From Hofstenia miamia (lineage: Eukaryota; Xenacoelomorpha; Acoela): DNA of 64,000 nucleotides. Numbering within the stretch: the stretch's first letter is position 1; each line of letters begins with the position of its first letter. A program made the translations under genes and the position numbers. Shown in pieces: positions 12,061-23,480 of this stretch. The stretch covers positions 790,745-854,744 of the forward strand of contig SCFE01000033.1 of assembly GCA_004352715.1 (NCBI GenBank), read 5' to 3'. The notes under the pieces were generated by a model, which did not search any database, was not told the DNA's origin, and saw nothing but the letters and a program-made list of their open reading frames with translations.

Positions 12061-13199
12061 ATCTCCAAAGTCCTCCTCAACAATTACATGTCAGAGGTAC
12101 TAATAACCAATCATGGAATATCAGTAGTCCTTACCAGATCCTGATATAGAAATCATTAGTGATAACTCTCAAGCTGAAATTATATCAGATCAACCCACCA
12201 TAATGTCAACACAACCATTCTTATTCCACCAACTACTGTAGACATTAAGGACACATTGTCCAGATTACTAGAGAGAGCAGAATGACAAAGATTGGAAAAA
12301 AATTACATCCATGCTTCATTGCCATGAGAAGAATACATTATATGTCCTATGACAATCTACTTACTTTTGAATTACAGTGCATATAATGTTCAATGAACAG
12401 CTAACATTACCCAATGTACTGAAGATAATGGTTTATTATGAAAAACTCATAGATGAATTTGAACAAGTCAATCTAGTTCACAGCAATCTACTAATCATAT
12501 ATTTTATAAAGCAGAAAAACTCCACAGTAAAAATCTAGAGAAAGTAATAACAGATATACTACATATGACAAAAATTCAAAAAGTAAAGCTACTGCTAATG
12601 GTCTGGGGAGATGAAAGGAAAATACCAGAATTCCTGAAGACACTAGCAAACAATTAGAAAATGATTTACAGTAGAACAATCACAGGATGAACAGAGAATA
12701 TGTGAAATGGTAGTAATGGTGGATACAAAAATTGTGATAGACTTATATTATCATTTGAAAATGTTGGAACTCACAGGAAACAACAGTGATCTGGAAGAAG
12801 CAGCAGACTTAAATATTAAGTGCAGTTTAAATAAAAATTGAAATAACTACTAATTTTAACAAACTACATAAATATTGCGTGAAAATAATTTGCTAATTTA
12901 GTTGGACGAAGTTTTTAAGCAAATGTGAATTAAAGTGAACTATTTTCAATTTTATTCGTAGCTGGTCCCAAGGGGGTGGTCGCCCCTTAAAGTATTTTGA
13001 TTAGTTAAATCAAAAAATGCTTGGCAAAACATTTAAAACATTTAAAAACATAGTCGGAAAATGCATTTTTAGAGTTAATTTTTTCAATATTTTCACATGA
13101 TCAAGACCATCAAAAAACCTCCTGCTCTTATCCTTTCAATGTCAGAGCCGATCTACTAATTTTTTATTGATTCAAACTAAGAACTAAGTAAAAAATATC
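12060..13199. other. decayed retroelement-like sequence, unassigned
   Basis: 12150-12830 holds short broken frames and may be the distal part of the same LTR element. No env, gag or enzymatic motif can be named. 12960-13000 has a small GC-rich inverted repeat (AAGGGG...CCCCTT). No host gene is visible. Confidence 0.35.
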
Positions 13200-13274
13200 G
13201 CAGCTGTTAACAGCTGCAGTTAACAGCAAAAGGGTTGGTGTTTACTGTTAACAGCTTCTTTAGCTGTTAACAGC
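13200..13274. repeat. cluster of GTTAAC-centred palindromes
   Basis: GCAGCTGTTAACAGCTGC at 13200-13217 is an 18-bp perfect palindrome. It is followed by CAGTTAACAGC, ACTGTTAACAGC near 13244 and GCTGTTAACAGC at 13263-13274 (a perfect 12-bp palindrome). Four related copies within 75 bp suggest a repeated binding site or a transposon subterminal region. No gene is close enough to assign a role. Confidence 0.6.
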
Positions 13275-13427
13275 AAAATGAGAAGCCCTGCTGATCAATT
13301 AACTATTCAATCCACATTCGTGAGCGTAGAGTATGCGACCTATTCAATACATCATCTAAAATGTTCTCCCGTCATCTACAGTTGAAATAATTATAGCGAC
13401 TCCACTCAGTAATTTTTGAAACCAAGA

Positions 13428-13545
13428 ATGGAGACAGGACCTCAACCAGAATATAAATCTAGCAGTGGTATTTCTTGATGTTGCAAAAGCATTTGAATGA
13501 TGTGTGGAAAATCATGCAGAGATCATTGCTGAAGATCCATTTTAA
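13428..13545 (+). pseudogene. small LINE reverse transcriptase fragment
   Basis: The frame reads LAVVFLDVAKAFE, then a stop, then CVENHAE. This matches the FLDVxKAFDxV motif around the first catalytic aspartate of jockey/I-type reverse transcriptases. Nothing else of the element is left. Confidence 0.6.
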
Positions 13546-13852
13546 GTATTGGGGGAGGCCCATTTTCGTATTTTTTCCTTACAATGCAATTTTCTGAAAA
13601 TTTGTTAATTTGATAAACATAAAAAGCATCAAAATACAAAAGCAGTGTTTGAGTAAACAGAAATCTTACAAAACCAAAAGTATATTTAATGGTAAATGAA
13701 ATTCAAACACCGATTTGTAAAGTAGAAACTATAAATTTCCAAATTTGCGTTTTCTCATATCTGAAGTACAAGCAAACTGTTTGGCTACGAATGTTGGTTC
13801 AATGAGGTCAAGCTTCTTTTTGTGAATGGGGCAAGTTGTCGCACTGTTAAGA

Positions 13853-14175
13853 CGTGCTACATTGCGGATTTTTGTCCAACCTTTTGTCAGGATTTTTCTT
13901 CAGATAATTAAATATTTAAGAATTTCACAGCAACGATGAACAGCTCCAGAAATTTTTACAAATACATATCTTTTATGAATGAGAATTAATCTTAATTAAC
14001 GTACATATTAATAATTTATTCCAAGGCAACAAAAATAATTACTGTTAAATAAACAATCATTGCACGCATTCTGAAAACATTACGGAGGTTTATTGCAATC
14101 AAGTGTGCGAAATCAACTAATTACATAATGCGCGCGATTCTATTGGCTTTGTATATATATATATATATATATATA
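13853..14175 (-). repeat. inverted repeat, left copy, flanking the M3 peptidase
   Basis: Read on the minus strand, 14032-13853 matches plus-strand 19313-19491 closely. Shared stretches include GTTAATTAAGATTAATTCTC, AAAAGATATGTATTTGTAAA and AATCCGCAATGTAGCAC. Both copies run inwards to a (TA)n tract, here through about 115 extra bases absent from the right copy. They are either the ends of one large unit or two opposite copies of a dispersed repeat. Confidence 0.75.
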
Positions 14176-14340
14176 TAATACATTTTTATTGTATACCCAT
14201 TGTTTTCAAACCTCGTAATCTTGACTATTCACTTTATTGTAGATCAGTTCATGAATATTTGGACAATTTTTAGCATTCTTCAAAAGAAAAACATCTATAT
14301 TTTATTAATAATCTTTTTTAACTTACAATGAATAAATTAA

Positions 14341-16461
14341 TTAACGTTTATTATTCTTCTCAAAACCATAATACCTCAAGATGTATTTTGAATCAGGAAA
14401 AGATTTTCCAAGTAATTTTTGCATGCCTTCTGCTATTGAGATTGTGTTTTCCAATTCAAAAATTAACTTACGAATACGCTCAAAATATGAGGTAAAATTT
14501 AAAGGATCTTTAAATAAATTATTATTCATCTCTATTGCAAGTGCCTCCCCCCAAACATAGCTATATAAACGGGCATCATAACCTTCCGTGAATATTTTTT
14601 TGTCACTGCATATCCGGAAACGAAAGTTTTTAAAAATGCTGTACTTCTTGTAAAGATACATTATCAAATCCTTCGTCGAATTTTTCGAATCTAAAAATAA
14701 ATATTGATCAAGAAGCACACGCTCTATTAGCCATATGAAATCTTCAATATTTTTACTATTCTTCACCATCAGCGCAAACTTTGACTCCGGCATAGGGTTT
14801 CCTGTTAAATAATGTGAACTTATGTTTTTAATTACTTCGTATCTGCTTGTAAATAGCTCCATAAACATACTAGGTATCTCCTCGGTATCTCTGCTTTCTT
14901 CATGATTGGAATTTGAAAGTAAAAGTTGTAGAACATGTCCCAATTCATGAAAAAGTCTCTGAACATTGGCGAAAGTCAGAGTTGGTCCTAATTCAAAATC
15001 TGTACCGAGAATTGAAATTGGCTTAATACTTAACGCGTCAATACGTGACGACACCGGTACAGTGAATCCTCCTCCATCCTTTAAACCAGGTCTCACGTAA
15101 AGGTCAAGGTATGCAGCTCCCAAATACTTCATCTCCATATTATAGGCTTTATAGATTTCCACTCCACTTGCGTATGTTTGATATGAGTTGCTGACATTTT
15201 TAAAAATAACTCCAAACACATTTTTTATAAATTCAAATGTTTTTTTTAAAACGAATTTCGTTGGAAAGTATTCCCTAATTTCGGTTTCATTAAAAGTTTC
15301 ATTAAATGTCTGTTGATTTTGCTTGGTTGTTTTATTAATTTCAACTTGAATTTTTTCTAAGAAGTTGAGAACATTTGAACTGTTCTTTGCCATTGAGTTA
15401 TGCAAAACATATTGCGCATAATTTTCAAACCCCTTTATTTCCGCCATGTGCTGACTTATATTTCGAATTTTGTCAATAACGAGAAAATTATTGTGTCTTT
15501 TAGTGCACCCTCTCTTATAATACTTGTTATATATACGGTCTGTCAAATTCGAATTGTTTAAGTAGTGTACGTCATAAACATTTTTCAATGTAATTAACCA
15601 TGGCCCATCGTTCTGCGTACTATTAATCTGCTGCAATTTCTCTGCATTCTTGCTCCATTCGTTTAAGATATGACTTGGAACAGTAGAAACCAATGATTTG
15701 TTACAAATAATCACTCTAAATTCTTTTTCTGACTGTTCTAAGTTGGAGTCAAATTTCGACCATAATATACTTTTTTCATTCTCTGCCTCTGGAAAAATTT
15801 TGGAATCTTCCACATTCATTTCCTTCCGTTCGGATTTTTTCAAAGCATCAATTAATTGTCTTTTCTGATAATCGGTTAGGTTCATTTCGTGTGTTAATAT
15901 ATGATTGTAGGTAGAGGATAATATGTCGCGTTTGAAATTCAATTCTTCCTCTTCGTATGCAGAGAACCATCTAAGAAATTCACTACTTAAATCAAATATC
16001 GATTTCTTTACCTTATACATACTTCTTAAAATTCCAAGCGCGAATTCTACAGGTGCCCCTATAATTTCCTTTTGATGTATGATGTTATTCCAAGTGAACA
16101 TAATCTTTTTTTTACGAATATTTTTGTTAAAGTTTTTCAAATTTTTGGCCGCAAATTTTGAAGCACATAAAAGTCCCGATATTAAGTTAACACTATTTAT
16201 TTCTTCAAATGCAGGAAGACATTTCAATCTGAGGACAGGATTCTGAGCAAATTCAGATAAACATTCGCCTGGCATCTCAAAAGCCTGGTGATCAAAAGTA
16301 CAATTATCATCTCCCCCAGTAGCTATTTCACAGAGTACGACACTTATCAAAGTGCAATGCAAATGCCACCACTGCATTTGGTTTGGTAATGTCACAAATA
16401 TATTGCAAAATGCAGTTCCCGGCAATTTGTTAACTAACATTGAATTTAGAAAAAAATGCAT
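14341..16461 (-). CDS. M3-family (thimet/intermediate-peptidase type) zinc metallopeptidase
   Basis: A single uninterrupted 706-codon frame. M3 enzymes are zinc oligopeptidases that cleave short peptides or presequences. The zinc motif HELGH is at residues 505-509 and the probable third ligand is Glu528 in EEIPSMFME. The C-terminal YDARLYSYVWGEA fits the family's substrate-binding region. The length is close to that of mitochondrial intermediate peptidase (about 713 aa in human). The ATG at 16461 opens the frame, but Met29 starts a stretch (WWHLHCTLISVVLCEIATG) that looks like a secretion signal, and there are a dozen or so N-x-S/T sequons. A secreted or vesicular enzyme is therefore as likely as a mitochondrial one. 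A TTTATT at 14301-14306 gives an AATAAA signal 35 nt after the stop. Family assignment is firm; the subfamily is not. Confidence 0.88.
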   Translation of the reverse strand: MHFFLNSMLVNKLPGTAFCNIFVTLPNQMQWWHLHCTLISVVLCEIATGGDDNCTFDHQAFEMPGECLSEFAQNPVLRLKCLPAFEEINSVNLISGLLCASKFAAKNLKNFNKNIRKKKIMFTWNNIIHQKEIIGAPVEFALGILRSMYKVKKSIFDLSSEFLRWFSAYEEEELNFKRDILSSTYNHILTHEMNLTDYQKRQLIDALKKSERKEMNVEDSKIFPEAENEKSILWSKFDSNLEQSEKEFRVIICNKSLVSTVPSHILNEWSKNAEKLQQINSTQNDGPWLITLKNVYDVHYLNNSNLTDRIYNKYYKRGCTKRHNNFLVIDKIRNISQHMAEIKGFENYAQYVLHNSMAKNSSNVLNFLEKIQVEINKTTKQNQQTFNETFNETEIREYFPTKFVLKKTFEFIKNVFGVIFKNVSNSYQTYASGVEIYKAYNMEMKYLGAAYLDLYVRPGLKDGGGFTVPVSSRIDALSIKPISILGTDFELGPTLTFANVQRLFHELGHVLQLLLSNSNHEESRDTEEIPSMFMELFTSRYEVIKNISSHYLTGNPMPESKFALMVKNSKNIEDFIWLIERVLLDQYLFLDSKNSTKDLIMYLYKKYSIFKNFRFRICSDKKIFTEGYDARLYSYVWGEALAIEMNNNLFKDPLNFTSYFERIRKLIFELENTISIAEGMQKLLGKSFPDSKYILRYYGFEKNNKR

Positions 16462-18274
16462 GCATTATGTTACAACATAGTCAAGTCAAAGTGTATAGCT
16501 CCATGAAATAATGTTTACTCTTAATGCTTGAAGTTCAAGGCTGTCATATCAATTGGACGTTTCCTAATAAATATTTATTTCTTAATTCCATATGGCTTTG
16601 TTTTGTATACATGTTTTTAATACTTCTACCCATTAACAAAGTGTTATATTAAAGTAAAAACATACTTACAAAAAAATCTAATGGACAAAATTAATACGAA
16701 ATAACCAATTACATGAGAGCTGTATGGACAGAATGTATATCTTTTTTAAAATGTCGAAAGTTTCAAAATGAACATAGTATTTTCAAGTACTTTACTCACA
16801 GTATTGCGCTTTAGTATAAAGTTAGGGTGCTAATTTTTGCAACCTTGATAAAAATTCTAAATTAGTGCCAAATTTTTATATTTCATTTGCAAAATGATCC
16901 AAGGGTTAGGCAAATATTTGTAAAATACTTGGAAACTTGCAAATTTCCCTAAAATTTAACAAACCTTGCAAATATCTGGCAAATATTTGTCCGACTTTCC
17001 AACTTTTTTTCAAATAATATTACACAGTCTTAAGAAAATATCAAACACATTCTAATATTAGGCCTTTCATCTACAATCCACCAAATTTTATATCTAATAA
17101 ATTATAAGGGGAATTGAAAGAACTGCCTCCACATTATATTAAAACCTGCGCACAGTTTCAGTGCAGATGCTAATTATGACATATATTTGTTGAAGAATGT
17201 AGACCACGAGGGTTGTCTCCCCATTTTTCTCCTTCCTAAAATACTGGTTTTTCTATCTTATGAGAAATACAAAAAAGCTTCCTCATTTTTTTTTGCAAAA
17301 ATAGCTGAATACGTCCCTAACTATGAAAGCTAAACTAATTCCTAGAAAAAACATAGATTCCTACCTATGAGTTATTTTAATCCCCAGATGTTTGTCGCTG
17401 GCCATCAGCACCTAATGAAGTCAGCACAATTTGGATATTTCTCAAATACTATATTGTACAAAATCAAAGTGCTCAATGAATTGAAAAAATCGCTATATCA
17501 CATATTTCAAATGATGTTCAAAATGTATTCATATTACTATTGACTTTTATAAATGTTTAAAATTTTAGAATTTTTTGTAACAAATTTTTAAGAATTTCTG
17601 AAATTTTGAACGCTATTTTGCATTAATTGTTCAGATTTTGTTGTTCAAAATAATTGCCCATTTTATTTAAAATCTAGTAATATTAGGGATTCACCATTTT
17701 CTTCATCTTAATATTATTTTACATGGTAGAAATTTCGATCCTAGATCTACAAGAATGCAACTTTATTCATATATAGAACTTTTATAATCAGCTAAGATCA
17801 TTCAATTCTCAAATTACTGATTTGATAAGAATTGCTAGTTTCAAAATTATTGATATGATACCCCCATTTCTAGACCACTTTTTGTATTTTCAAGAAATTT
17901 GAAATTGTAATTACCATGTTACAGAAAATATTAATGCTAAAGATTGACCAACCACCAATGCAAATTAAAAGTAACTCAGTAAAACTAACAGTCTATTTAG
18001 AACTTTTTCCTTTTCTTGACAGATTTCAAAAACCAATAGAGTAATAAGCAAATTATTAGCAATTACTGGTTCCGATGCCAGAACCACAAGACATGGGATA
18101 GCATGGGATAGGATCAGTATGAAAGTAGAACAAAATTTTCAATTTCAAACTGAGACTGGGAGCAATTTGAATTAACATTTGCCAAACACTTGCTAAACTA
18201 AAATAGGTTTGTAATAATGTATCTCCATTCAATATTCTATTTTGTTAATAATGAATAATTTTAGCACTCATAGA

Positions 18275-18310
<36 letters not shown>

Positions 18311-19294
18311 ATGCCATAGTAGAAAGCTCGACTAGAACATCAGCAAGAACTTTCAAATTCATATCATAACATGTAAAAAAATTATCAGGATTTAAAACTT
18401 AATCAAATTTAGAATGAAATATGTTAGAGGAAAAATCGAGTTTAAGAGCCTCAGTACCGTCCATCAGAAATTTCTAGATCCGCCTCTTGATATTTCAATG
18501 ATTCTAAATTTCCAAATTTCCTAATAGTATTATAAGTCTTTCTAAACCTAAATATAGGTTTTTCAACTTCCGTTGGAAGATTTTGTCATTGTTCCCTAAC
18601 AAGCCCCAGAGAGCCAACCGGCTAACGGCCTGCCTTTTATATTTCATGAAAGGCTGGTAAAATTACCGGCCAAATGATAAAAAAATTTCTTGTTTTATCT
18701 TAAAAAATTTTATAAAAAGAGAATATTTTGCTTAGTTTTAGAAGAATTCCTATGAAAATCTAAATTCAAAAAAAATTATTGTTTCAGAAATCTACAGTAT
18801 TGCACTAAAAATAATAATTAAGAAATCTCTCATAAATTTTATTATAAATTGAGTTGCTCTACTTTTTGAAAGGTAACCTCAAAATCCATGTGCAAGATTT
18901 TCGTTTGCAAATACATTTAAACACAAATGTCGGTTGACACAGCCTACTGAGGGAGTAATTGTGTTTGCTTTAGCGATAATAAATTTTAAATATATGTATT
19001 TGTTTACTTATAAATTATTCAATGCTAACTGAGGTCAAATACCACAGCAATATGAAACATAGTGATTGATACTACTACTCGCCTAATTTTATGTAATTTA
19101 ACGATCAAAAAAATATATTAACTAAATAATCTGAATTGTTCCCAATTTATATTCACGGAAAAGTGAAACTTATTTAAGTTATGCAAAGAATTGATATATT
19201 GAAAATATCAAAATTGTGTTTTGCTAGAAATATCGTTATAATAGTAGTTGAAATTTGTGTATATGCAATATCATCTCTTTCATCCCATATGTAA
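16462..19294. other. intergenic AT-rich DNA with degenerate short repeats
   Basis: No coding region recognised on either strand. 16840-17010 repeats the words GCAAATATTT, CTTGCAAA and AAACCTTGC in degenerate form, like the low-complexity inserts near 54080-54290 and 56975-57885. A (TA)n tract lies at about 18278-18306. A small inverted repeat (CCGGCTAA...TTACCGGCC) is at 18617-18672. Confidence 0.55.
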
Positions 19295-19491
19295 TTTTCT
19301 ATATATATATACAAAGCCTTTGAATAAATTATTAATATGTGCGTTAATTAAGATTAATTCTCATGAATAAAAGATATGTATTTGTAAAAATGTCTGGAGC
19401 TGTTCATCTTTGCTTTGAAATTTGTATATTTTTAATTATCTGAAGAAAAACCCTGACAAAAAGTTGGACGAAAATCCGCAATGTAGCACAC
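19295..19491 (+). repeat. inverted repeat, right copy, flanking the M3 peptidase
   Basis: Inverted partner of 13853-14175. It starts at a (TA)n tract with ACAAAGCC and ends with AATCCGCAATGTAGCAC. A shortened second version of the end (AAAAATCCTGACAAAATTTTG) follows at 19494-19530, so the outer end is locally duplicated. Confidence 0.75.
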
Positions 19492-19769
19492 AAAAATCCT
19501 GACAAAATTTTGAAGAAAAATCGTCATTATAGCACCGCCTTTACAATTTATAAAAAGCAAATATATTTTCACTAATTTAATATTAAAATCTTCGTTAATT
19601 ATATAACACAAAAGATTGTTTTTAACCCTTCTACGTCGTTACTTCTAAAATATTATTTAATATAAAATAAATTTTAAAAAATGTGTTCAATCTACATAAA
19701 TCTTTCAATTATAACATGTGGTTTACAACAAAATTTGAAGGCTTGACCAACTTTTCTGATATATATATA

Positions 19770-19865
19770 NNNNNNNNNNNNNNNNNNNNNNNNNNNNNNN
19801 NNNNNNNNNNNNNNNNNNNNNNNNNNNNNNNNNNNNNNNNNNNNNNNNNNNNNNNNNNNNNNNNN
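19770..19865. other. 96-N gap in a TA microsatellite
   Basis: TA repeats touch the gap on both sides. It falls inside the 5' part of the mariner pseudogene region. Confidence 0.9.
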
Positions 19866-19904
19866 ATATATATATATTTTCTCGCCAATATCGACACAAC
19901 ATTT

Positions 19905-20667
19905 GGCAAACCTGAGTGGATGTTGATGAAGAGTGGCTTGAAATGACAAATATAAATACGGCAAGAAAAGAAGGATACCATGAAGACAGTCATAACAGGC
20001 AATCCTGTTCGCCTTACTGTACTGGCATCTGTTGCAAATCCACAACCAGAACATGATTTTGATAGTTTGATCGGCATCTGGCATGTAACAACTGAGCACG
20101 TGACACAATGAAGATCAAAGTACCATGAAAAGGGTGACGTATATGAGGTAGATACCACTGTTACAAGTGAGTTGCGCTACGATCTGATGATGCGAAAAGT
20201 TATACCTGCAATAAAAAATAGAATGGCATTCGCACCTTGTATCACCATACAACAAAATAATGCTAGGCCGCATATGGGAAAAAGAAATGTAGGGAAATTT
20301 AATGATGTTGATGGCATTACAGTTGTTAATCAGCCTGCTAATTCACCCGAACTCAACGTAAATGATTTGGGATTTTTTCAGTCTATCAGCTAATATTGAA
20401 AAAAGTGATGACCTTTGGCATGATGTGAAAGAAAGCTATTTCAGAGCTGATAAGAATACACGGCTAAGTATATAGAATACTAAGTCGACTGTTGTAAAAG
20501 AAATAATCAAAGAGCAAGGAGGTTCAGTGAAAGTTCCTAATTCAGGTAGAAGAAGGCAGTTACAGTTATGAACAATATCTTGTGGTTTTGTTATTTGTTA
20601 TTTCTGGCGTTAGCAATGTAGTAATATAATAATGCCTGAACTTTTACAAATCCCGTTTTTTTTGGGA

Positions 20668-20672
<5 letters not shown>
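19905..20672 (+). pseudogene. mariner-like transposase of the plant/protist DD39D type, inactive
   Basis: Conserved pieces include the LTVLASVANPQPEHDFDS region near 20015-20075 and GIWHV. These are followed by VIPAIKNRM at 20200-20225, ITIQQNNARPH at 20243-20275 and NSPELNVNDLGFFQSI at 20340-20390. The LNVxDLGFFxxIQ signature is typical of the mariner branch with a final aspartate (DD39D) best known from plants. The second catalytic aspartate, normally QQDNA, reads QQNNA, so the enzyme is dead. There are also stops after HVTQ and after QSIS. The 3' end at 20652-20672 reads, on the minus strand, CTCTGTCCCAAAA, very like Stowaway/mariner termini, and is followed by TA. The 5' end is lost or lies in the N gap. 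Confidence 0.75.

Positions 20673-20725
<53 letters not shown>
20673..20725. repeat. (TA)n microsatellite at the mariner 3' end
   Basis: An uninterrupted TA tract directly abuts the terminal GGGACAGAG of the mariner element. Tc1/mariner elements target TA, so insertion into a TA microsatellite is expected. Confidence 0.85.
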
Positions 20726-20728
<3 letters not shown>

Positions 20729-23480
20729 ACCTTGCATAGGTTAAATATTAAATTCAAATAAAATTTAGCATTTCAAATAAAATCTTTAGCATTAATTTTT
20801 TAAAAATAATCATAAAATTTACCGATTTCGCTTAGTTTTAAATGGGCTAGGCTATACTGGATTCAGGCTTGGTCATCTCTCCACTTGGTACTCTCCACTT
20901 GAGTACTCCCTTACTTCAGTAGGTTGCGTTAACAAATAATGATCAATGGATATCTCCAATACTTTTAATTATCTTTTGAACTTCCAATTAAGGAAGAAGT
21001 TATTCAAATCAGGGATGGAACCGTTTACCGACCAACCGGAGCTGGCAATATATCTGCCGNNNNNNNNNNNNNNNNNNNNNNNNNNNNNNNNNNNNNNNNN
21101 NNNNNNNNNNNNNNNNNNNNNNNNNNNNNNNNNNNNNNNNNNNNNNNNNNNNNNNNNNNNNNNNNNNNNNNNNNNNNNNNNNNNNNNNNNNNNNNNNNNN
21201 NNNNNNNNNNNNNNNNNNNNNNNNNNNNNNNNNNNNNNNNNNNNNNNNNNNNNNNNNNNNNNNNNNNNNNNNNNNNNNNNNNNNNNNNNNNTATACGTAA
21301 GATTGTTCTAAAAGTTATGCTTAGAAAATATTCGAGCCATCAAAAATATGTTGGTTTAGTGCGTTCTCATGAGATCGCACTTCGCATTTACACTTTGTTT
21401 ACAGCAAATATACATGGAATTAACCCAATCGTTGGAAATTAAATACGAAATGAATTTCAGCTTCAGGTAAAATTTTGATCAATACATTTTTGTATACCTA
21501 CTTTCAGTTTCAGTTTTAATTTCAGCTTCAGTTCACACTACCCATTGTTTGCCACTTTGGAAAAACATTAACCCATACTTGCCCCACTCTACCTCACCCA
21601 CCTTGCCCCATACTTCAACCACATTTCGATGTCTGGGTTACATACTACACCAATGTAATAAGAAAACCCGCTATTTGCACTATGATATATGATGCATGTT
21701 TAAACCTGTAATAAATACTATTTCTGTCTCTTGTTAATATCACCGAGTTATAAAATCACTTATTATATAATTGAGTTTATAAACTTCAGGCAGATGTAAT
21801 ATACATACATACTATGTTGTGGCAAACATTTGATCAGTAGCATTTAAGGTTAATTTAGGAATGAAGCAGATGTGGTTCTTTTAGCTAAAAGATCTCGTTA
21901 ATGGTTTTCTCCATCCCACAATATCAACAATTTTATCTTTAACGGGATTATTTAGTAGTTGGCTGTTTAAAAATATTTTCGCTAAAATTCGTCATTTCAC
22001 ATGGGACGGCCCCGGTTTAATCAGTTTCAGTAATATTCTGCTACAATTCCCACAAAGTAAACAAATTCTAGCAATAAAAGAAATCTCCGACTAAATTTAC
22101 ACAATAAACATCACTTTGATTTACTATTACAATTTCGCCTACTACTCTTTAGTAATGCTTAACCCTAAACTTACTGACAGTTAGTCTGTGCTTAATCTGA
22201 CTTGGCACTCAGAGGATACTATTTTGTTACAATCACATCTTGATGACAAGCTTTAGGTACGTTTTTAGAACAGTCTTTTTTAAAATACCAAGGGCAGTAG
22301 TTTTGAATACTGGCAAAAAACAACAAATTTAGATATTGTGGTCCCTCTGTTTACCAAAAATTTCAGTACCTTGCTAATATTAGTTTAGTTTCTATGAACG
22401 CACTAACGCTTTAATAGTTTTATTTTTGTAAAGATACTCATCCATATAATGTATATATATATATATGTAGTGTGGGGCCCACACCTAATCCCATTTATGC
22501 CCCACTTGGTCTCTATGCCACTCACTCTGCGAGCAAACCTTGAAAATGTTTACTGCGTGAAAATCAGTTTTGGAGATATTTGGTATCAATTTTTAATTAG
22601 TTCCTTAATATTCTTTGATATTTGATTAAACTTATATTCAATTAAAAATACATGTAATCAATGGACAAATACTGATTACAGGTACATCTCTTCTCTTTGT
22701 GCATCATCAATTCTGGGCATGAAGCACTTCTCTCATATAACAAATTAGCGGATAATTAAACCATAATATAATTTTCATTAACAACTCTTTGAACGAAAAC
22801 TTCAAATTGCATTTAAATATGCAAGGCAACAAAAGTTTGTTTATAGATTTTACAACTTAGAATTAATCAATTATCAATCAATTTCTTATGCCATCAATTT
22901 CTGATTTGATTTATTAGGCACTCTAAGTCCTGATGGGGAAACACCACCACCATTGCCATAAAGAAAATTAGATAGACATTGATATAGCAATGCTTTGTTT
23001 CATAAATAAAGTAATAAAAAAGACATTCTCTGATAAGAACTTATTGATACTATATAGGTTTGCCACTAATTTGTTGTTTGATTCGACGAGCACTGTTAAT
23101 TCAAAATTTTTCAGTTCAGTCAAAAGCAAAGCATTTAACTTTCAGCTGAATTGATTTTTATCAAATTTTTTTGGCAACCTGTAATTAACAAAATTTTATC
23201 CAAAAATTATTACTAAAAATCACTAAATATAATACTATACATAATACAATTGATCAAATATGCATTTTTTGGTCTAGAAAGAGTGCCCTTATGCTTGCAC
23301 CCTTCAACCTTCTTTTGAGGCTGACAAGAATACCTTTACATTTGCATTTTGTCACATCACATCCGGGAAATTTCAAAATACCATCAATTTTATACAATTC
23401 TAAATTGAATTTCTTTGCAGATACTATTTGAAACATTTAAAAAATTTAAAATGGCTTCATTGATGCATTTAAAACAAAGA
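20726..23480. other. intergenic DNA with a 232-N gap, no gene seen
   Basis: N occupies 21060-21291. Around 21560-21620 there is a C-rich stretch with repeated TTGCCCCA. A near-palindrome TGTGGGGCCCACA lies near 22475 after a short TA tract. A minus-strand frame of 60 codons (23254-23436) has cysteines but no recognisable motif. No gene can be supported. Confidence 0.5.

Noticed and set aside
12361-12680. Possible retroviral-type env downstream of gypsy pol
   Set aside because: Broken frames lack a furin-like site, fusion peptide or membrane anchor that could be identified, so the assignment is unsupported.
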